From the NCBI GenBank assembly GCA_017407325.1, contig JAFQWV010000019.1, positions 1 through 64,000 on the forward strand: DNA of 64,000 nt, read 5' to 3'. Below, in pieces: positions 31,948-41,482 of this stretch (positions within the stretch are counted from its first letter, which is position 1; every line of letters begins with the position of its first letter). The notes beneath the pieces are model-generated. The model saw nothing but the letters and a program-made list of their open reading frames with translations, searched no databases and was not told where the DNA came from. The stretch comes from Clostridia bacterium. GTDB lineage: Bacteria > Bacillota > Clostridia > Christensenellales > Borkfalkiaceae. Made by a program: the position numbers and the translations under genes.

Positions 31948-32445
31948 TTACGCATTATTCTTTTCTGCTTCGATTTCAGCGTAACGCGACTTTAATTGAA
32001 GAGTTCTAATAACCCCAAATGCGCCAGCAACTACTGCTGATACGCATGATGCGATTAAGCATAGAACTTCAAAGATAAACTGACCTGTAAGCATAACTGG
32101 TCTTTCAACTTGATCAATAATAACCATAGTTGAGTGTGCTTGTAACGGAATGTAGAATATTCTTACAATCTGTAACACACCTATTACTATCAATATTATT
32201 GACATGTTTATTTTATAATTCTTAACACCTTCGCTTGATAAGAAGGCGAATAACAAGAATAATAAATTATAAACGATTGACGCGCCAATCTTTATATTAT
32301 AATAATAGTTGTTATTGTAAAAAGCATATAAATTAACGAAATAAAAAACGTTAAATAAAATTGCTAAATAGGTAAGTCCTGACGACAACTTGTTCTTTTC
32401 AAATCTCAACCTGTCTTTTCGGATAATTTTATCTTCGTTAGTCAT
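31948..32445 (-). CDS. membrane protein of the ABC operon, unknown (III)
   Basis: A 165-residue protein with four membrane segments (about 23-44, 50-68, 78-98, 122-146) and charged ends. It overlaps the preceding gene by 8 nt and precedes the ATPase gene by 11 nt, so it is likely made together with both. No family recognised. Confidence 0.6.
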   Translation of the reverse strand: MTNEDKIIRKDRLRFEKNKLSSGLTYLAILFNVFYFVNLYAFYNNNYYYNIKIGASIVYNLLFLLFAFLSSEGVKNYKINMSIILIVIGVLQIVRIFYIPLQAHSTMVIIDQVERPVMLTGQFIFEVLCLIASCVSAVVAGAFGVIRTLQLKSRYAEIEAEKNNA

Positions 32446-33061
32446 GATTTACCTCCTCTACTATAGAAAGGGCTTTTTGTTCGTTTTTCATTACGAATAT
32501 TTTCCAAATTAAATTAAAAACGAGTAATGCAGTCACTAGCACTAATATACCAAATGCCAGATATGCAACTTCTAGTGATGCAGTTGACTGATGGAATTTC
32601 ATACCAGCCATTTCTGCGACCTCTTTTAACTTATCAAACTCTATATTTTGATATTCACGTACGTATTTAGCAACGTTTATAAATGCCCAAATTGACACAC
32701 CTATATTTGCAACTGTAGTTAAACCAGTTGCAACGTAGTTGCTAATATAATATCTCCTGCGGCTATTCGTGCAGGTAATAAACAATGTAAGACTTATCAC
32801 TATCAACGCAATTGATAACATTACTAATTGATTGTTAAAATCTTGAAAGTTATAATAATAACTTGCACAGTAATACGTATTACCGTCTAAACCCATACTT
32901 TCTTTAAAACCGTTTACATCTTCGAAAGTTAAAATAAAAGATGGAAATACAGTGTCAAAAATATCAGTAACGACACCAAGTGATACGATAAAGCAAAATG
33001 CGCAAGCAATTAAAATTGCTATACATATTATGCGTTGAAATAGCATTTGTTTTTTATACAT
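32438..33061 (-). CDS. membrane protein of the ABC operon, unknown (IV)
   Basis: A 207-residue protein with four membrane segments (about 9-30, 74-94, 106-128, 163-187). The loop between the first two (about 31-73, GFKESMGLDGNTYYCASYYYN) should lie outside. It is the first gene after the hairpin that follows the first binding-protein gene and overlaps the next gene by 8 nt. No family recognised. Confidence 0.6.
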   Translation of the reverse strand: MYKKQMLFQRIICIAILIACAFCFIVSLGVVTDIFDTVFPSFILTFEDVNGFKESMGLDGNTYYCASYYYNFQDFNNQLVMLSIALIVISLTLFITCTNSRRRYYISNYVATGLTTVANIGVSIWAFINVAKYVREYQNIEFDKLKEVAEMAGMKFHQSTASLEVAYLAFGILVLVTALLVFNLIWKIFVMKNEQKALSIVEEVNHD

Positions 33062-33089
33062 TGTCTGCCTCCTAAGAAAGCGAAATTTT

Positions 33090-33121
33090 GTTATCTGGGG
33101 GAGAAAATCTCCCCCGATAAC
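33090..33121 (-). terminator. hairpin after the first binding-protein gene
   Basis: GTTATC-T-GGGGGAGA pairs with TCTCCCCC-GATAAC; on the minus strand it is followed by AAAATTTCG. It probably marks partial termination or protects the mRNA 3' end, giving extra binding protein relative to downstream genes. Confidence 0.65.
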
Positions 33122-33143
33122 TTTTAATTTTGTTTAACGAAAA

Positions 33144-35552
33144 TTATTTGTTAATTTCGTTGTAGTATGCTTTAAGAGAGTTCCAAGCACCAGTCTTAGC
33201 CATTAAGTAAGTTGCGCCACCCCAACCGTCTTGAGCATTTTTAACTTTTGCTACTGCTGAAGCAGCATCAGTAATACCAGCATTAGCAATGTCAGTATGA
33301 GCGTAACCAGCTGCGATTAATTGACAAAGGATGTTTGTCTTACCTTTTGCTTGAGAGAACTTACCGTTAGAACCTAATTCACTTAAACCACTGATAATTG
33401 TATTTTGTTCTGCAGTTTGTGGTAAAACTGTAGGAATAGAAGTATACCACATATTTTCACAGATAGCAAGTTCTGGGTGCTTAATAATTCCAAATCCAAT
33501 AGCGTTAGAGATTTGTTGAGCACCTTCTTTACCTACTTCGTGAGTACATTGAATTTCAAATGCTTGTGATTTAGCAAATGAAAGTGTAGAACCTAATACG
33601 TGACGAGCAAAGTTAGTGTAGTTACCTGCTGCTAATGTTTGAAGATCTTCAGCACAACCGTCAGAAATTACTGGCCATTGTTGTCCGTTGAAGTTGAAAG
33701 TTTCATACTTTTCTTCGACAGTAGTAGCGTTAGCGTTCTTAACTTTGATGAAAGAATCAGGACCGTAGCTCATTAAGATTTGACCTTCCATAGAGTAAGC
33801 GTAGTCGATAAGCTTTAATGCAGCGTTAAGCTTGTTAACGTCGTTACCGATACCTGCCTTAGAAAGAGCCCAACCATCAGTCTTAACTGATCTCCAGCTT
33901 TCTGTAAATCTGAAGTAATCAGGAGTTGCAGTATCACCGTCGTCCCATTTAGCAACTGGAACTAAGATAGCCATGTACTTTTCGCCAGTATCAGTAGCGT
34001 CAGCACCCTTAGCGTTTAACTTAGTACCGTTGTAGATAGTTTGAGTTTGGTTGTAGTCGTAAGACATTAAACCAGCGTCGTTCTTAAGGTATTCGTCACT
34101 CTTAGCACTCGTTTGAGCAGTATCGCCGAATGCGCTTGAAATAAGACCTTCTTTCTTCATAGCGCTCATTTTTTCGATTGCTTCGTAAGTAGCAAGTTCT
34201 TGACGAGCATCGTGGAGAACGCCTGCTTTATCGAAGTATAAGTAATCTTGTCTAGATTCAAGACCACGAACACCGAATAAAGTACCAGCAAATCTGAAAG
34301 CGTCAACAGCACGTTGGTTGTTGAAGTCTTCACGAGTATAGAAACCTTGGATAGTATCAGTTCCGTTTAAAGTTTGTGGGTTAGCAACTACGCAACGAAG
34401 AAGAGCTACTAATTCGTCAGCGTCCCATGCAGCGTTTTGACCTACGAATAAGTCAGCACGTTTTGTACCGTAGTAACCACCGTAAGTTTTGTCGATGTAT
34501 TCACGGAGCATGTTAACTGCTTGAACACCAGTTAAAGAAGCTTCAGCGTTCATCTTAGCGATGATGTTGCCGTACTTAGAGTAATCTTTAGTAACTTTTT
34601 CAGTGCCAGAAGCGTCTTTCTTAACAACGTCAACTTCTACAGTACCAGTAGTTGGCATGTAAGGAGTGTACGCAGAAGTATTTACAGCCTTAGATTCAGT
34701 TGCAGTAAATTCGCCTTCGCCGTTGAGAAGTTTTTCAACGAAGTCAATACGCATAAGTGGCATACGTTCGATATCGTTTACACCGTCAAAGTAAGGTGAG
34801 AAGTAGATAGCACCCTTATTAGCACCTTGAACGCTACCAGTGATTGATAAACGAACGATTGGGTTAGCCTCTAAGTATGCTTTGAAGTTAGGCATTTTGT
34901 CAAGATATTGAGCAATATCAATAACTTTACCTTCTTGACCAGCAACTTGAAGTTTAGAAGCAGAACCAGAAACCATGTCAACTTCTGCTAATTTTTCTTC
35001 CCAGTAAGTGAATTCTTTTTCAGCAGAACCAGCACCAGTCCACTTATCTTCGAACTTCATACCAAGTCTGTTTTGAACTTCTACCCAAGTAGGCTTAAGA
35101 TCGCCAACCTTGTAAGTCTTGCCGTCAGAAAGCTTTAAACCTTCTTCTTTCTTAGATGTAAGTTGTTGGTTATAAGCAGCTAAAGCTTCTTTATAGGCAG
35201 GATCATCTTCCCCTTGTGGATACTTTGTAGTATCTTTAGCATCTGGTGCCTTAATACCAAAAACTTCAGTAAAAACTGAATCGTTTACAGAGATACCTTG
35301 GTGTGGCTTTTGATAACCAGTAGCCATACGTAAAGTAGTGTTAGCTGCAAACGGTAATAAATCTACGTTTTCAGTATTTGAACCCGCAGAGTCACCTGTT
35401 GAAGTACCAGGAGCAGTAGTAGAAGTGCTACCATTGTCAGAAGATGAACCAGCTGATGAAGTATCACCAGAAGGCTTACATCCAACTAAAACCATTGATA
35501 AGCAAAGTACTAAAGCAACTAATACCATTACCAATTTAGAATTTCTTTTCAT
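33144..35552 (-). CDS. ABC transporter extracellular solute-binding lipoprotein, first paralog
   Basis: An 802-residue lipoprotein; the start is MKRNSK (35552), preceded by GGAGG; an ATG 15 nt upstream overlaps that site. The signal ends LSMVLVGC, giving a lipidated Cys near residue 24. A Ser/Thr/Gly linker (about 27-60) precedes the binding domain. It has an insert near residues 85-125 (EVFGIKAPDAKDTTKYPQ) absent from the paralog at 27156. Two hairpins lie between it and the permease gene upstream. As the first-expressed copy with a strong ribosome binding site, it is probably the main receptor. The ligand, likely an oligosaccharide, is not known. Confidence 0.85.
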   Translation of the reverse strand: MKRNSKLVMVLVALVLCLSMVLVGCKPSGDTSSAGSSSDNGSTSTTAPGTSTGDSAGSNTENVDLLPFAANTTLRMATGYQKPHQGISVNDSVFTEVFGIKAPDAKDTTKYPQGEDDPAYKEALAAYNQQLTSKKEEGLKLSDGKTYKVGDLKPTWVEVQNRLGMKFEDKWTGAGSAEKEFTYWEEKLAEVDMVSGSASKLQVAGQEGKVIDIAQYLDKMPNFKAYLEANPIVRLSITGSVQGANKGAIYFSPYFDGVNDIERMPLMRIDFVEKLLNGEGEFTATESKAVNTSAYTPYMPTTGTVEVDVVKKDASGTEKVTKDYSKYGNIIAKMNAEASLTGVQAVNMLREYIDKTYGGYYGTKRADLFVGQNAAWDADELVALLRCVVANPQTLNGTDTIQGFYTREDFNNQRAVDAFRFAGTLFGVRGLESRQDYLYFDKAGVLHDARQELATYEAIEKMSAMKKEGLISSAFGDTAQTSAKSDEYLKNDAGLMSYDYNQTQTIYNGTKLNAKGADATDTGEKYMAILVPVAKWDDGDTATPDYFRFTESWRSVKTDGWALSKAGIGNDVNKLNAALKLIDYAYSMEGQILMSYGPDSFIKVKNANATTVEEKYETFNFNGQQWPVISDGCAEDLQTLAAGNYTNFARHVLGSTLSFAKSQAFEIQCTHEVGKEGAQQISNAIGFGIIKHPELAICENMWYTSIPTVLPQTAEQNTIISGLSELGSNGKFSQAKGKTNILCQLIAAGYAHTDIANAGITDAASAVAKVKNAQDGWGGATYLMAKTGAWNSLKAYYNEINK

Positions 35553-35640
35553 TTTTTTTACCTCCATATTATTTTAAAAAGAAATCTTGTTAAGCGCGGA
35601 GTCCGCGTAATAACCATAATGATCGCTTAAAGCGAATTTT

Positions 35641-36528
35641 TTATTCTTTTACACCACCCATATTTACGCCTTTAGCGAAATACTTTTGAATAAACGGATA
35701 GATAATAAGAATAGGTATAATAGCACAAACGATAAGTGCGTATAAGCCTGAATAAACTGCGTAAGGCTTACTCCAAACGCTGTCTGTCAAGTTAAGGCTT
35801 GATTCAAGTTTTAAACGAATATAAACTTGTAACGGATGTTCGTTAGAGTTTTGAATCATTTGTCTTGCCCAGAAATAACCGTTCCAACGTGAAATCGCAA
35901 AGAACAACGTTACCGTTGCAATAGTTGACTTTGACATAGGAATATAAACTTTTGTCAAAATTTGAGTTTCAGTAGCACCGTCAACGCGGGCAGCTTCCTC
36001 AATTTCAGACGGAACGCCTTCGAAAGCGTTTCTTAAAAGAATTATATTCATTGCCGCCATACCCATAGCGATAACGACGAGCCATTTATCGTCGGTAATA
36101 CCTATAGCGTCAAAAATAATATTCGTGTTGATATAGTTTATGTATTGTGGAACGATACCAGCAGAGAACCACATCGTAAATACTAAGAAGAAGTTAAAAC
36201 CTTTTCTAAAGAGCAATCTTTTCTTAGATAGTGCATAAGCACCTAAGATTGAAGTAATAACCGAGAAAAGCGTACCAAAAACCGTTAAGAACAACGTGTT
36301 TGTATAAGAGTTCCAGAAAGAGTTATCAAAGAAGAATTCTTTAAACGCATACCATTGAATATCTTTTGGAAGTAATACGATTTGATTTGCTTCTACGACG
36401 TCTCTTCCGCTTATTGCCGCAGAAACTGCGTACAAGAACGGATATAGACAACAGATTGCGAATATCGTTAAGAAAGTGTAACTGATAATTTTAAATATAA
36501 GTTCAGAGACTTCAAGTTTTCTTTTCAT
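35641..36528 (-). CDS. carbohydrate ABC transporter permease, MalG/LplC type
   Basis: A 295-residue permease with six membrane segments. The EAA loop reads EIEEAARVDGATETQILTKVY, which docks on the ATPase. The family end ...KYFAKGVNMGGVKE is typical of the YtcP/LplC branch that works with long binding proteins. It is encoded 18 nt downstream of its partner permease. Confidence 0.92.
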   Translation of the reverse strand: MKRKLEVSELIFKIISYTFLTIFAICCLYPFLYAVSAAISGRDVVEANQIVLLPKDIQWYAFKEFFFDNSFWNSYTNTLFLTVFGTLFSVITSILGAYALSKKRLLFRKGFNFFLVFTMWFSAGIVPQYINYINTNIIFDAIGITDDKWLVVIAMGMAAMNIILLRNAFEGVPSEIEEAARVDGATETQILTKVYIPMSKSTIATVTLFFAISRWNGYFWARQMIQNSNEHPLQVYIRLKLESSLNLTDSVWSKPYAVYSGLYALIVCAIIPILIIYPFIQKYFAKGVNMGGVKE

Positions 36529-36546
36529 ATCTGATTACACCCCCTT

Positions 36547-37614
36547 TTAATATAATGATACGTTAGATGCTTTCTTAGCAATCGTGTTAGCACCGATAAC
36601 GAGCAACATACCGATAATATTGTTCATCATTTCAGCAGCAGAGGCAATTGCAGTGTCCCCGTTTTCAAGACCTAATCTTTGAGAGAAGGTTGAAATAACG
36701 TCTGCCGTTGCATACGTTCTTGAATCGTATAAAAGCAAGACTTTTTCATATCCAACGTTAAGAAGCGAACCAATTCTCGTTATAAGCATAATAACGATGG
36801 TTGATAAAATACTTGGTAAAACTACGTAGCGCATTTGAGCCATCTTGCCTGCACCGTCGATTTGAGCCGCTTCGTAGCTTGTAGGAGAAACGGCAATAAC
36901 GGCAGCAAAGAATACGATACTGTCGTAACCTGCAGTTTCCCAAATACCTGAAATTTCGTAAATTGCACGGAAATATTTCGGATCAAACAACAAACCTGCA
37001 TCTGCAGTTTCTTGAGAAATAAGACCTATTGCCGCTAATAAACGAGACACAACGCCAGGATCTGCTTCAGTAGCACCCGTTTGTCTTGCTTGCAATAAAA
37101 GCGTAATTAACGAAGTCATAACTACGGTCGACATAAACTTAGGAAGATAAGTCAATACTTGATATATACTTCTCATTACGTTTGATTTGATTTCGTTAAA
37201 GAACAACGCCAAAATAATAGGCATAGGAAAACCAAAACATAAACCGTAAAAACTTATTACGAAGGTATTTCTGAACGCTTGCCAGAAAGTTAACGATAAT
37301 TCCGAACCGCCAGTCGTAAACAACAAACGTTTGAAATGATAGAAACCAACGAATAATTGATCTGCTACTTTTGATGCCGTTTCGTTGTTTTTAAAACAAC
37401 CTAAAAGTTCGTACATCGGGAAATAACGCCAGAACAAGAATATTAAAATCATAGGAATAAGCATTAAATACAAACGCCAGTCCTTAATAACGATTTTTAA
37501 TACGTGTAGCCAATGATGCTTTTCAACGTCGTCACGAACTCTTTGCTCGGGATTTTCAGAATAAGTCCCAGTCGCTTCGTCGTATACGAGATAATCCGTT
37601 GCTTTAGCCTTCAT
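36547..37614 (-). CDS. carbohydrate ABC transporter permease, LplB/UgpA type
   Basis: A 355-residue permease. It has a 45-residue polar N-terminal extension, then six membrane segments. The EAA loop is TSYEAAQIDGAGKMAQMRYV and the NVGYEKVLLLYDSRTYATADVISTF block is typical of LplB proteins. It forms the channel together with the product of the downstream gene. Confidence 0.92.
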   Translation of the reverse strand: MKAKATDYLVYDEATGTYSENPEQRVRDDVEKHHWLHVLKIVIKDWRLYLMLIPMILIFLFWRYFPMYELLGCFKNNETASKVADQLFVGFYHFKRLLFTTGGSELSLTFWQAFRNTFVISFYGLCFGFPMPIILALFFNEIKSNVMRSIYQVLTYLPKFMSTVVMTSLITLLLQARQTGATEADPGVVSRLLAAIGLISQETADAGLLFDPKYFRAIYEISGIWETAGYDSIVFFAAVIAVSPTSYEAAQIDGAGKMAQMRYVVLPSILSTIVIMLITRIGSLLNVGYEKVLLLYDSRTYATADVISTFSQRLGLENGDTAIASAAEMMNNIIGMLLVIGANTIAKKASNVSLY

Positions 37615-37637
37615 AAAATTTCCTCCCTAAAGTTAGG

Positions 37638-38264
37638 TTACTTTTTATTTTTCGGTTCGATAGGTCTGCCTTCGTAACCGTCACTATTTTGTTCTTTTCT
37701 CGCCTTTTCTTGGCGGAATAAGTAGTTTTTTTGGTCTTCAAACATACCGTCTAGCCGTCTTGTAATAAAAACTGCAAGACAGGCAAAAAGTAATGAAACC
37801 ACGTCGCTTGATATAAAACTCAAAAGCAAAAAGCCTTTTTGATATATAAGAGCCACGACTGCGCGCCCTACCTGCGCGAGTATATATACTATGATAGCGA
37901 AAAGCAGTGATAAAAGTGTATTATCCCTAATTTTTTGCTTTCCTATAATTTTAAATAACACGAGCGATATTGCGGTAAACAAATTTCCAACGATATACAT
38001 TGCGTACTCTTTTACACCAACGTCACTACCACACAAACGGTAGACAAGCGCATAAACGAAACCGCCTAAAATCGCGTGTATTATTCCGAACGCGCTCCAG
38101 CGCATATACACTATTGCTAAAATCGCGTAGGTTATCGACACCGTAAAAAGTCCTGCGTCAATCCATTTATTGGCAACGACTACACACACGATTTCAAATA
38201 TACAAAGCAATACCGCAAACAGCACTAAATCAATCGTTCTGTATTTTTTAAAAGTTAATTGCAT
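37638..38264 (-). CDS. membrane protein of the ABC operon, ECF S-component-like (V)
   Basis: A 208-residue protein with about six membrane segments, starting at the ATG at 38264; an in-frame TTG 21 nt upstream is possible, and neither has a good ribosome binding site. The hydrophobic layout (IDLVLFAVLLCIFEIVCVVVA, then a GGFVYALVYRL loop) resembles ECF-type S components or MptD-like proteins, but no diagnostic residue is clear. It lies between the ATPase at 38317 and the permease at 37614, an unusual place for such a protein. The C-tail is strongly basic. Confidence 0.55.
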   Translation of the reverse strand: MQLTFKKYRTIDLVLFAVLLCIFEIVCVVVANKWIDAGLFTVSITYAILAIVYMRWSAFGIIHAILGGFVYALVYRLCGSDVGVKEYAMYIVGNLFTAISLVLFKIIGKQKIRDNTLLSLLFAIIVYILAQVGRAVVALIYQKGFLLLSFISSDVVSLLFACLAVFITRRLDGMFEDQKNYLFRQEKARKEQNSDGYEGRPIEPKNKK

Positions 38265-38316
38265 GTTTACTGTCTCAACCGCCAAAAAATCAAATTAACC
38301 GAACTATATCGCCATT

Positions 38317-39426
38317 TTATTCTTGAACGTCTTTTTGTTCAATGATATTTTCAGTAGTCTTATCAAACCAGTAAACCGATTCGTAAGGGATCGCAAACGA
38401 CCACTCTTTATCTTCTTCAGGAGTGTCAAGCGGTTCAACTTTTAATACCGTATTTACGTCACCAAGCTTAGCGTAAACGTTTGTGTTGTCACCAAGAAGC
38501 TCAGTAAGTTCTACAACGCAATCCATTTTGTATCCGCTTGAAGCAGTTTCCTCGTTTAAAAGTTTAATTGCTTCAGGTCTGAAGCCCATGACGATTTCTT
38601 TACCTTCGTACGCATCAACCTTATCTTTCGCAAGACTCTTTGAAGCGTCGATTGAAATTTGACCGGAAACGAATTGACCGTTTTCGATTTTACCGTTTAT
38701 AAAGTTCATCGGCGGTTCACCGATAAAGCCAGCTACGAACATATTTACAGGCTTAAAGTACAATTCAAACGGAGAACCGACTTGTTGAATATAACCCGCT
38801 TTCATGACAACTATTCTATCAGCCATCGTCATAGCTTCAATTTGGTCGTGTGTTACGTAAATCGTAGTCGCTTTAGTCTCACGGTGTATTTGCGTAATTT
38901 CCGAACGCATCGTAACACGTTGCTTTGCGTCAAGGTTAGAAAGCGGTTCGTCCATAAGGAAGATATCAACCTTACGAATAATTGCACGACCTACCGCAAC
39001 ACGTTGGCGTTGACCACCTGATAGCGCACGTGGCTTTCTGTCAAGATAATCGGTAAGACCTAAAATCTTAGCAGTCTTAAGCACCTTTTCTTCGATAACC
39101 TCTTCGTCTACGCCTTGAAGCGACAAACCGAACGCCATATTGTCGTAAACACTAAGGTGTGGATAGAGCGCGTACGATTGGAAAACCATCGCGATACCAC
39201 GTTCTCTTGGACCCTTGTCGTTAGCACGAACGCCGTCGATGTTGAAATCACCCTTACTGATGTCTTCAAGACCAGCAATCATTCTTAGCGTAGTCGATTT
39301 TCCGCAACCTGACGGACCAACGAAAATAATAAACTCTCCACGCTCAATTTCAAGGTTGAAATCGTGCACCGCGTGAAAGCCGTTTGGGTAAATCTTATTG
39401 ATGTCTTTCAGAGTTAAGTATGCCAT
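38317..39426 (-). CDS. sugar ABC transporter ATPase, MsmX/UgpC type, second of two
   Basis: A 369-residue ATPase and the first gene of the operon. GPSGCGKSTT, VFQSYALYPHLS, LSGGQRQRVAVGRA, IFLMDEPLSNLD and YVTHDQIEAMT are intact. The regulatory domain (FRPEAIKLL, ELLGDNTNVYAKLG) follows. It is clearly homologous to, but distinct from, the ATPase at 30878-31936. Either both pair with the same permeases, or one also serves other transporters, as MsmX does in Bacillus. Confidence 0.93.
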   Translation of the reverse strand: MAYLTLKDINKIYPNGFHAVHDFNLEIERGEFIIFVGPSGCGKSTTLRMIAGLEDISKGDFNIDGVRANDKGPRERGIAMVFQSYALYPHLSVYDNMAFGLSLQGVDEEVIEEKVLKTAKILGLTDYLDRKPRALSGGQRQRVAVGRAIIRKVDIFLMDEPLSNLDAKQRVTMRSEITQIHRETKATTIYVTHDQIEAMTMADRIVVMKAGYIQQVGSPFELYFKPVNMFVAGFIGEPPMNFINGKIENGQFVSGQISIDASKSLAKDKVDAYEGKEIVMGFRPEAIKLLNEETASSGYKMDCVVELTELLGDNTNVYAKLGDVNTVLKVEPLDTPEEDKEWSFAIPYESVYWFDKTTENIIEQKDVQE

Positions 39427-39646
39427 TTGACTATCTCTCTTTGATATTATTTCAATTCAAATTTTCGGTACCTTGTGCCAAACACCTAAAAGGGTATAAT
39501 ACGCCCAAAGTCCAATATATTATTATAATACATCATTTCACATTTAATCGCAATTACTTTAAACGCACTACAAATGCACAATACGGACATTACTCAGAAA
39601 AACAATATCGCGCTAAACATCGCTACTTTTGCAAATTATTCACCAC

Positions 39647-39687
39647 AAAAAATCGCAAAAAGGGACAAGCTCTTTTTGCGATTTTTT
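39647..39687. terminator. terminator downstream of the alanine symporter
   Basis: AAAAAATCGCAAAAAG pairs with CTTTTTGCGATTTTTT, loop of about 9 nt. On minus it follows the symporter gene ending at 39730. The stretch 39427-39646 upstream of the ABC operon is AT-rich; I found no convincing promoter in it. Confidence 0.75.
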
Positions 39688-39729
39688 AATTGTTTTTTGC
39701 CAATAATCGACCTATAGCTTGATAAGTGA

Positions 39730-41259
39730 TTAATTTTCGTCACTTTCATATTTTAATTCAGAACTTAATTCAGCCTTCAGCCGTTCGTTCTCCTCTGGGT
39801 ACGCCGACAGCATCGGTTCGACTTCTTTTCCTTTTTTTCTGTCGAAATAGTTTTTGGTAATATCTTTTATTAAACCACTTAAGAAGATGAGCGCGACAAG
39901 GTTAGGAAGTGCCATAAGCGCGTTAAACATATCGTCAAGCTGCCATACGATTTCAGAACTTGCAATAGCGCCTACGATAAGCAAGCCTACGTAAAGAACT
40001 TTAAAAATAGTGCTAGCAAGCTTTTCGTGTTTTTCACCAACTAAGAATCCGACAGCCTTTTCACCGTAGTAAGACCACGCTAAAATTGTAGTAAACGCAA
40101 AAAGCGGTAAAATTATCGTAAATACCATTTGCCCGAACGTTCCGAACGTTTCAGTAAACGCAAACGGTGCAATAGTCGACTTAGAAATACCAGAGTTTGC
40201 TACGATTTGTGTAAAGTCGTACGCACCTGTTTTAATAGATACGGTCAAAACGGATAAAGCTGTTAAAGTACAAATAACAAAAGTATCGATGAATACTTCA
40301 AAAATACCCCAAAGTCCTTGCTTTACAGGTTCTTTTGTGTCAGATGCTGAGTGAGCAATAACCGACGAACCAAGGCCGGCTTCGTTAGAGAACACGCCCC
40401 TTGCAAATCCGTAGCGCATTGCCTTCATTATGATATATCCGAAGAAACCGCCCGAAACTGACCTAATGTTAAACGCGTTGACGAAAATCAGTCTAAACGC
40501 TTCAGGAACTGCAGTCGCGTTGATAATAACGATAATAATCGCCATTACGATAAACAATAACGCCATAAACGGCACGATTACTGATGCAACCTTACCTATT
40601 CTCTTTATGCCCCCAATAACGATAAGACCGATTAAGAATGCGACAACCACGCCAACGATAATGGAAGTGATAAGCGCTTTATTCGCATCTCCACCCGCCA
40701 CCACTTCCTGTATCGTTCCAGAAATTGAATTAGCTTGAACCATGCCCATACCGATTGCCGCAAGCGAGCAGCATAGGGCAAATATTAACGCGAGCCATCT
40801 CCAGCCAAGACCGTTTGATATGTAATACATAGGTCCACCAGAAACTTCGCCTTCTGCATTTTTTCTGCGATAGTAAATACCTAAAACGTTTTCAGAATAG
40901 TTTGTTAATAGCCCGAAAAATGCAGAAACCCACATCCATAAAATGGCGCCCGGGCCACCTGATAGAAGCGCGCCACAAACGCCGACTATGTTACCTGTTC
41001 CAACCGTACCCGATATAGCAGCTGAGAAGGCTTCAAATTGTGAAATGGTCTTTTCCCCATCTTTCTTAACCTTTTTCTTTCCGATAGACTTTACAGTAGG
41101 CACGATTGTAGTTGAAAGGGATTCTTTAAACTTTCTTACTTGCAAAAAGCGCATTCTGATAGTTAACAAAATACCCGTTCCTAAAATTGCAATAATTAGT
41201 GGGATACCCCACAAAATATTGTCGTTGATAAACGTGATAATTTTAGTTATCTGTTCCAT
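39730..41259 (-). CDS. sodium:alanine/glycine symporter (AGCS family)
   Basis: A 509-residue transporter with about eleven membrane segments. Family signatures are GTVGTGNIVGVCGALLSGGPGAILWMW, MYYISNGLGWRW, RYGFARGVFSNEAGLGSSVIAHS and AWSYYGEKAVGFL. It takes up alanine or glycine with sodium. GGAGAATT precedes the ATG. A glycine riboswitch with terminator lies directly upstream, so glycine is a likely substrate or signal. Confidence 0.94.
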   Translation of the reverse strand: MEQITKIITFINDNILWGIPLIIAILGTGILLTIRMRFLQVRKFKESLSTTIVPTVKSIGKKKVKKDGEKTISQFEAFSAAISGTVGTGNIVGVCGALLSGGPGAILWMWVSAFFGLLTNYSENVLGIYYRRKNAEGEVSGGPMYYISNGLGWRWLALIFALCCSLAAIGMGMVQANSISGTIQEVVAGGDANKALITSIIVGVVVAFLIGLIVIGGIKRIGKVASVIVPFMALLFIVMAIIIVIINATAVPEAFRLIFVNAFNIRSVSGGFFGYIIMKAMRYGFARGVFSNEAGLGSSVIAHSASDTKEPVKQGLWGIFEVFIDTFVICTLTALSVLTVSIKTGAYDFTQIVANSGISKSTIAPFAFTETFGTFGQMVFTIILPLFAFTTILAWSYYGEKAVGFLVGEKHEKLASTIFKVLYVGLLIVGAIASSEIVWQLDDMFNALMALPNLVALIFLSGLIKDITKNYFDRKKGKEVEPMLSAYPEENERLKAELSSELKYESDEN

Positions 41260-41273
41260 AATTCTCCTTACAA

Positions 41274-41305
41274 AACAAAAAAAAACGGAGAGTAAAAACT
41301 CTCCG
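41274..41305 (-). terminator. expression-platform terminator of the glycine riboswitch
   Basis: CGGAGAG and CTCTCCG pair with a TTTTTA loop; a long T-run follows on the minus strand, just before the symporter ribosome binding site. Alternative pairing with the aptamer's P1 side (GGAGAAATTT) could control it. Confidence 0.85.
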
Positions 41306-41325
41306 AAAAATAGCGTGATTTCGCA

Positions 41326-41425
41326 AATTTCTCCATCCTTTTACCTGAGAGATTAGGAATTTCTTCCCTTGCCCCTTCGGTACTCGGTCGCTAAAAATTT
41401 AGCTTGAGATTCTCCGGAGTGCCAT
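41326..41425 (-). promoter_or_regulatory. glycine riboswitch aptamer
   Basis: Read on minus, the hallmark blocks occur in order: CTCCGGAGA, ACCGAAGGGGCAAG, then CTCTCAGGTAAAAGGATGGAG. CTCC and GGAG close P1. Only one full aptamer is evident; a second, degenerate hairpin of the singlet type could lie on its 5' side (to about 41470). With the terminator it controls the symporter. Confidence 0.93.
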
Positions 41426-41482
41426 CTGATAACAGTCCTTTCGTTCTGCTATCTTCGACTGACTAATAATTTTTGTATTTAA

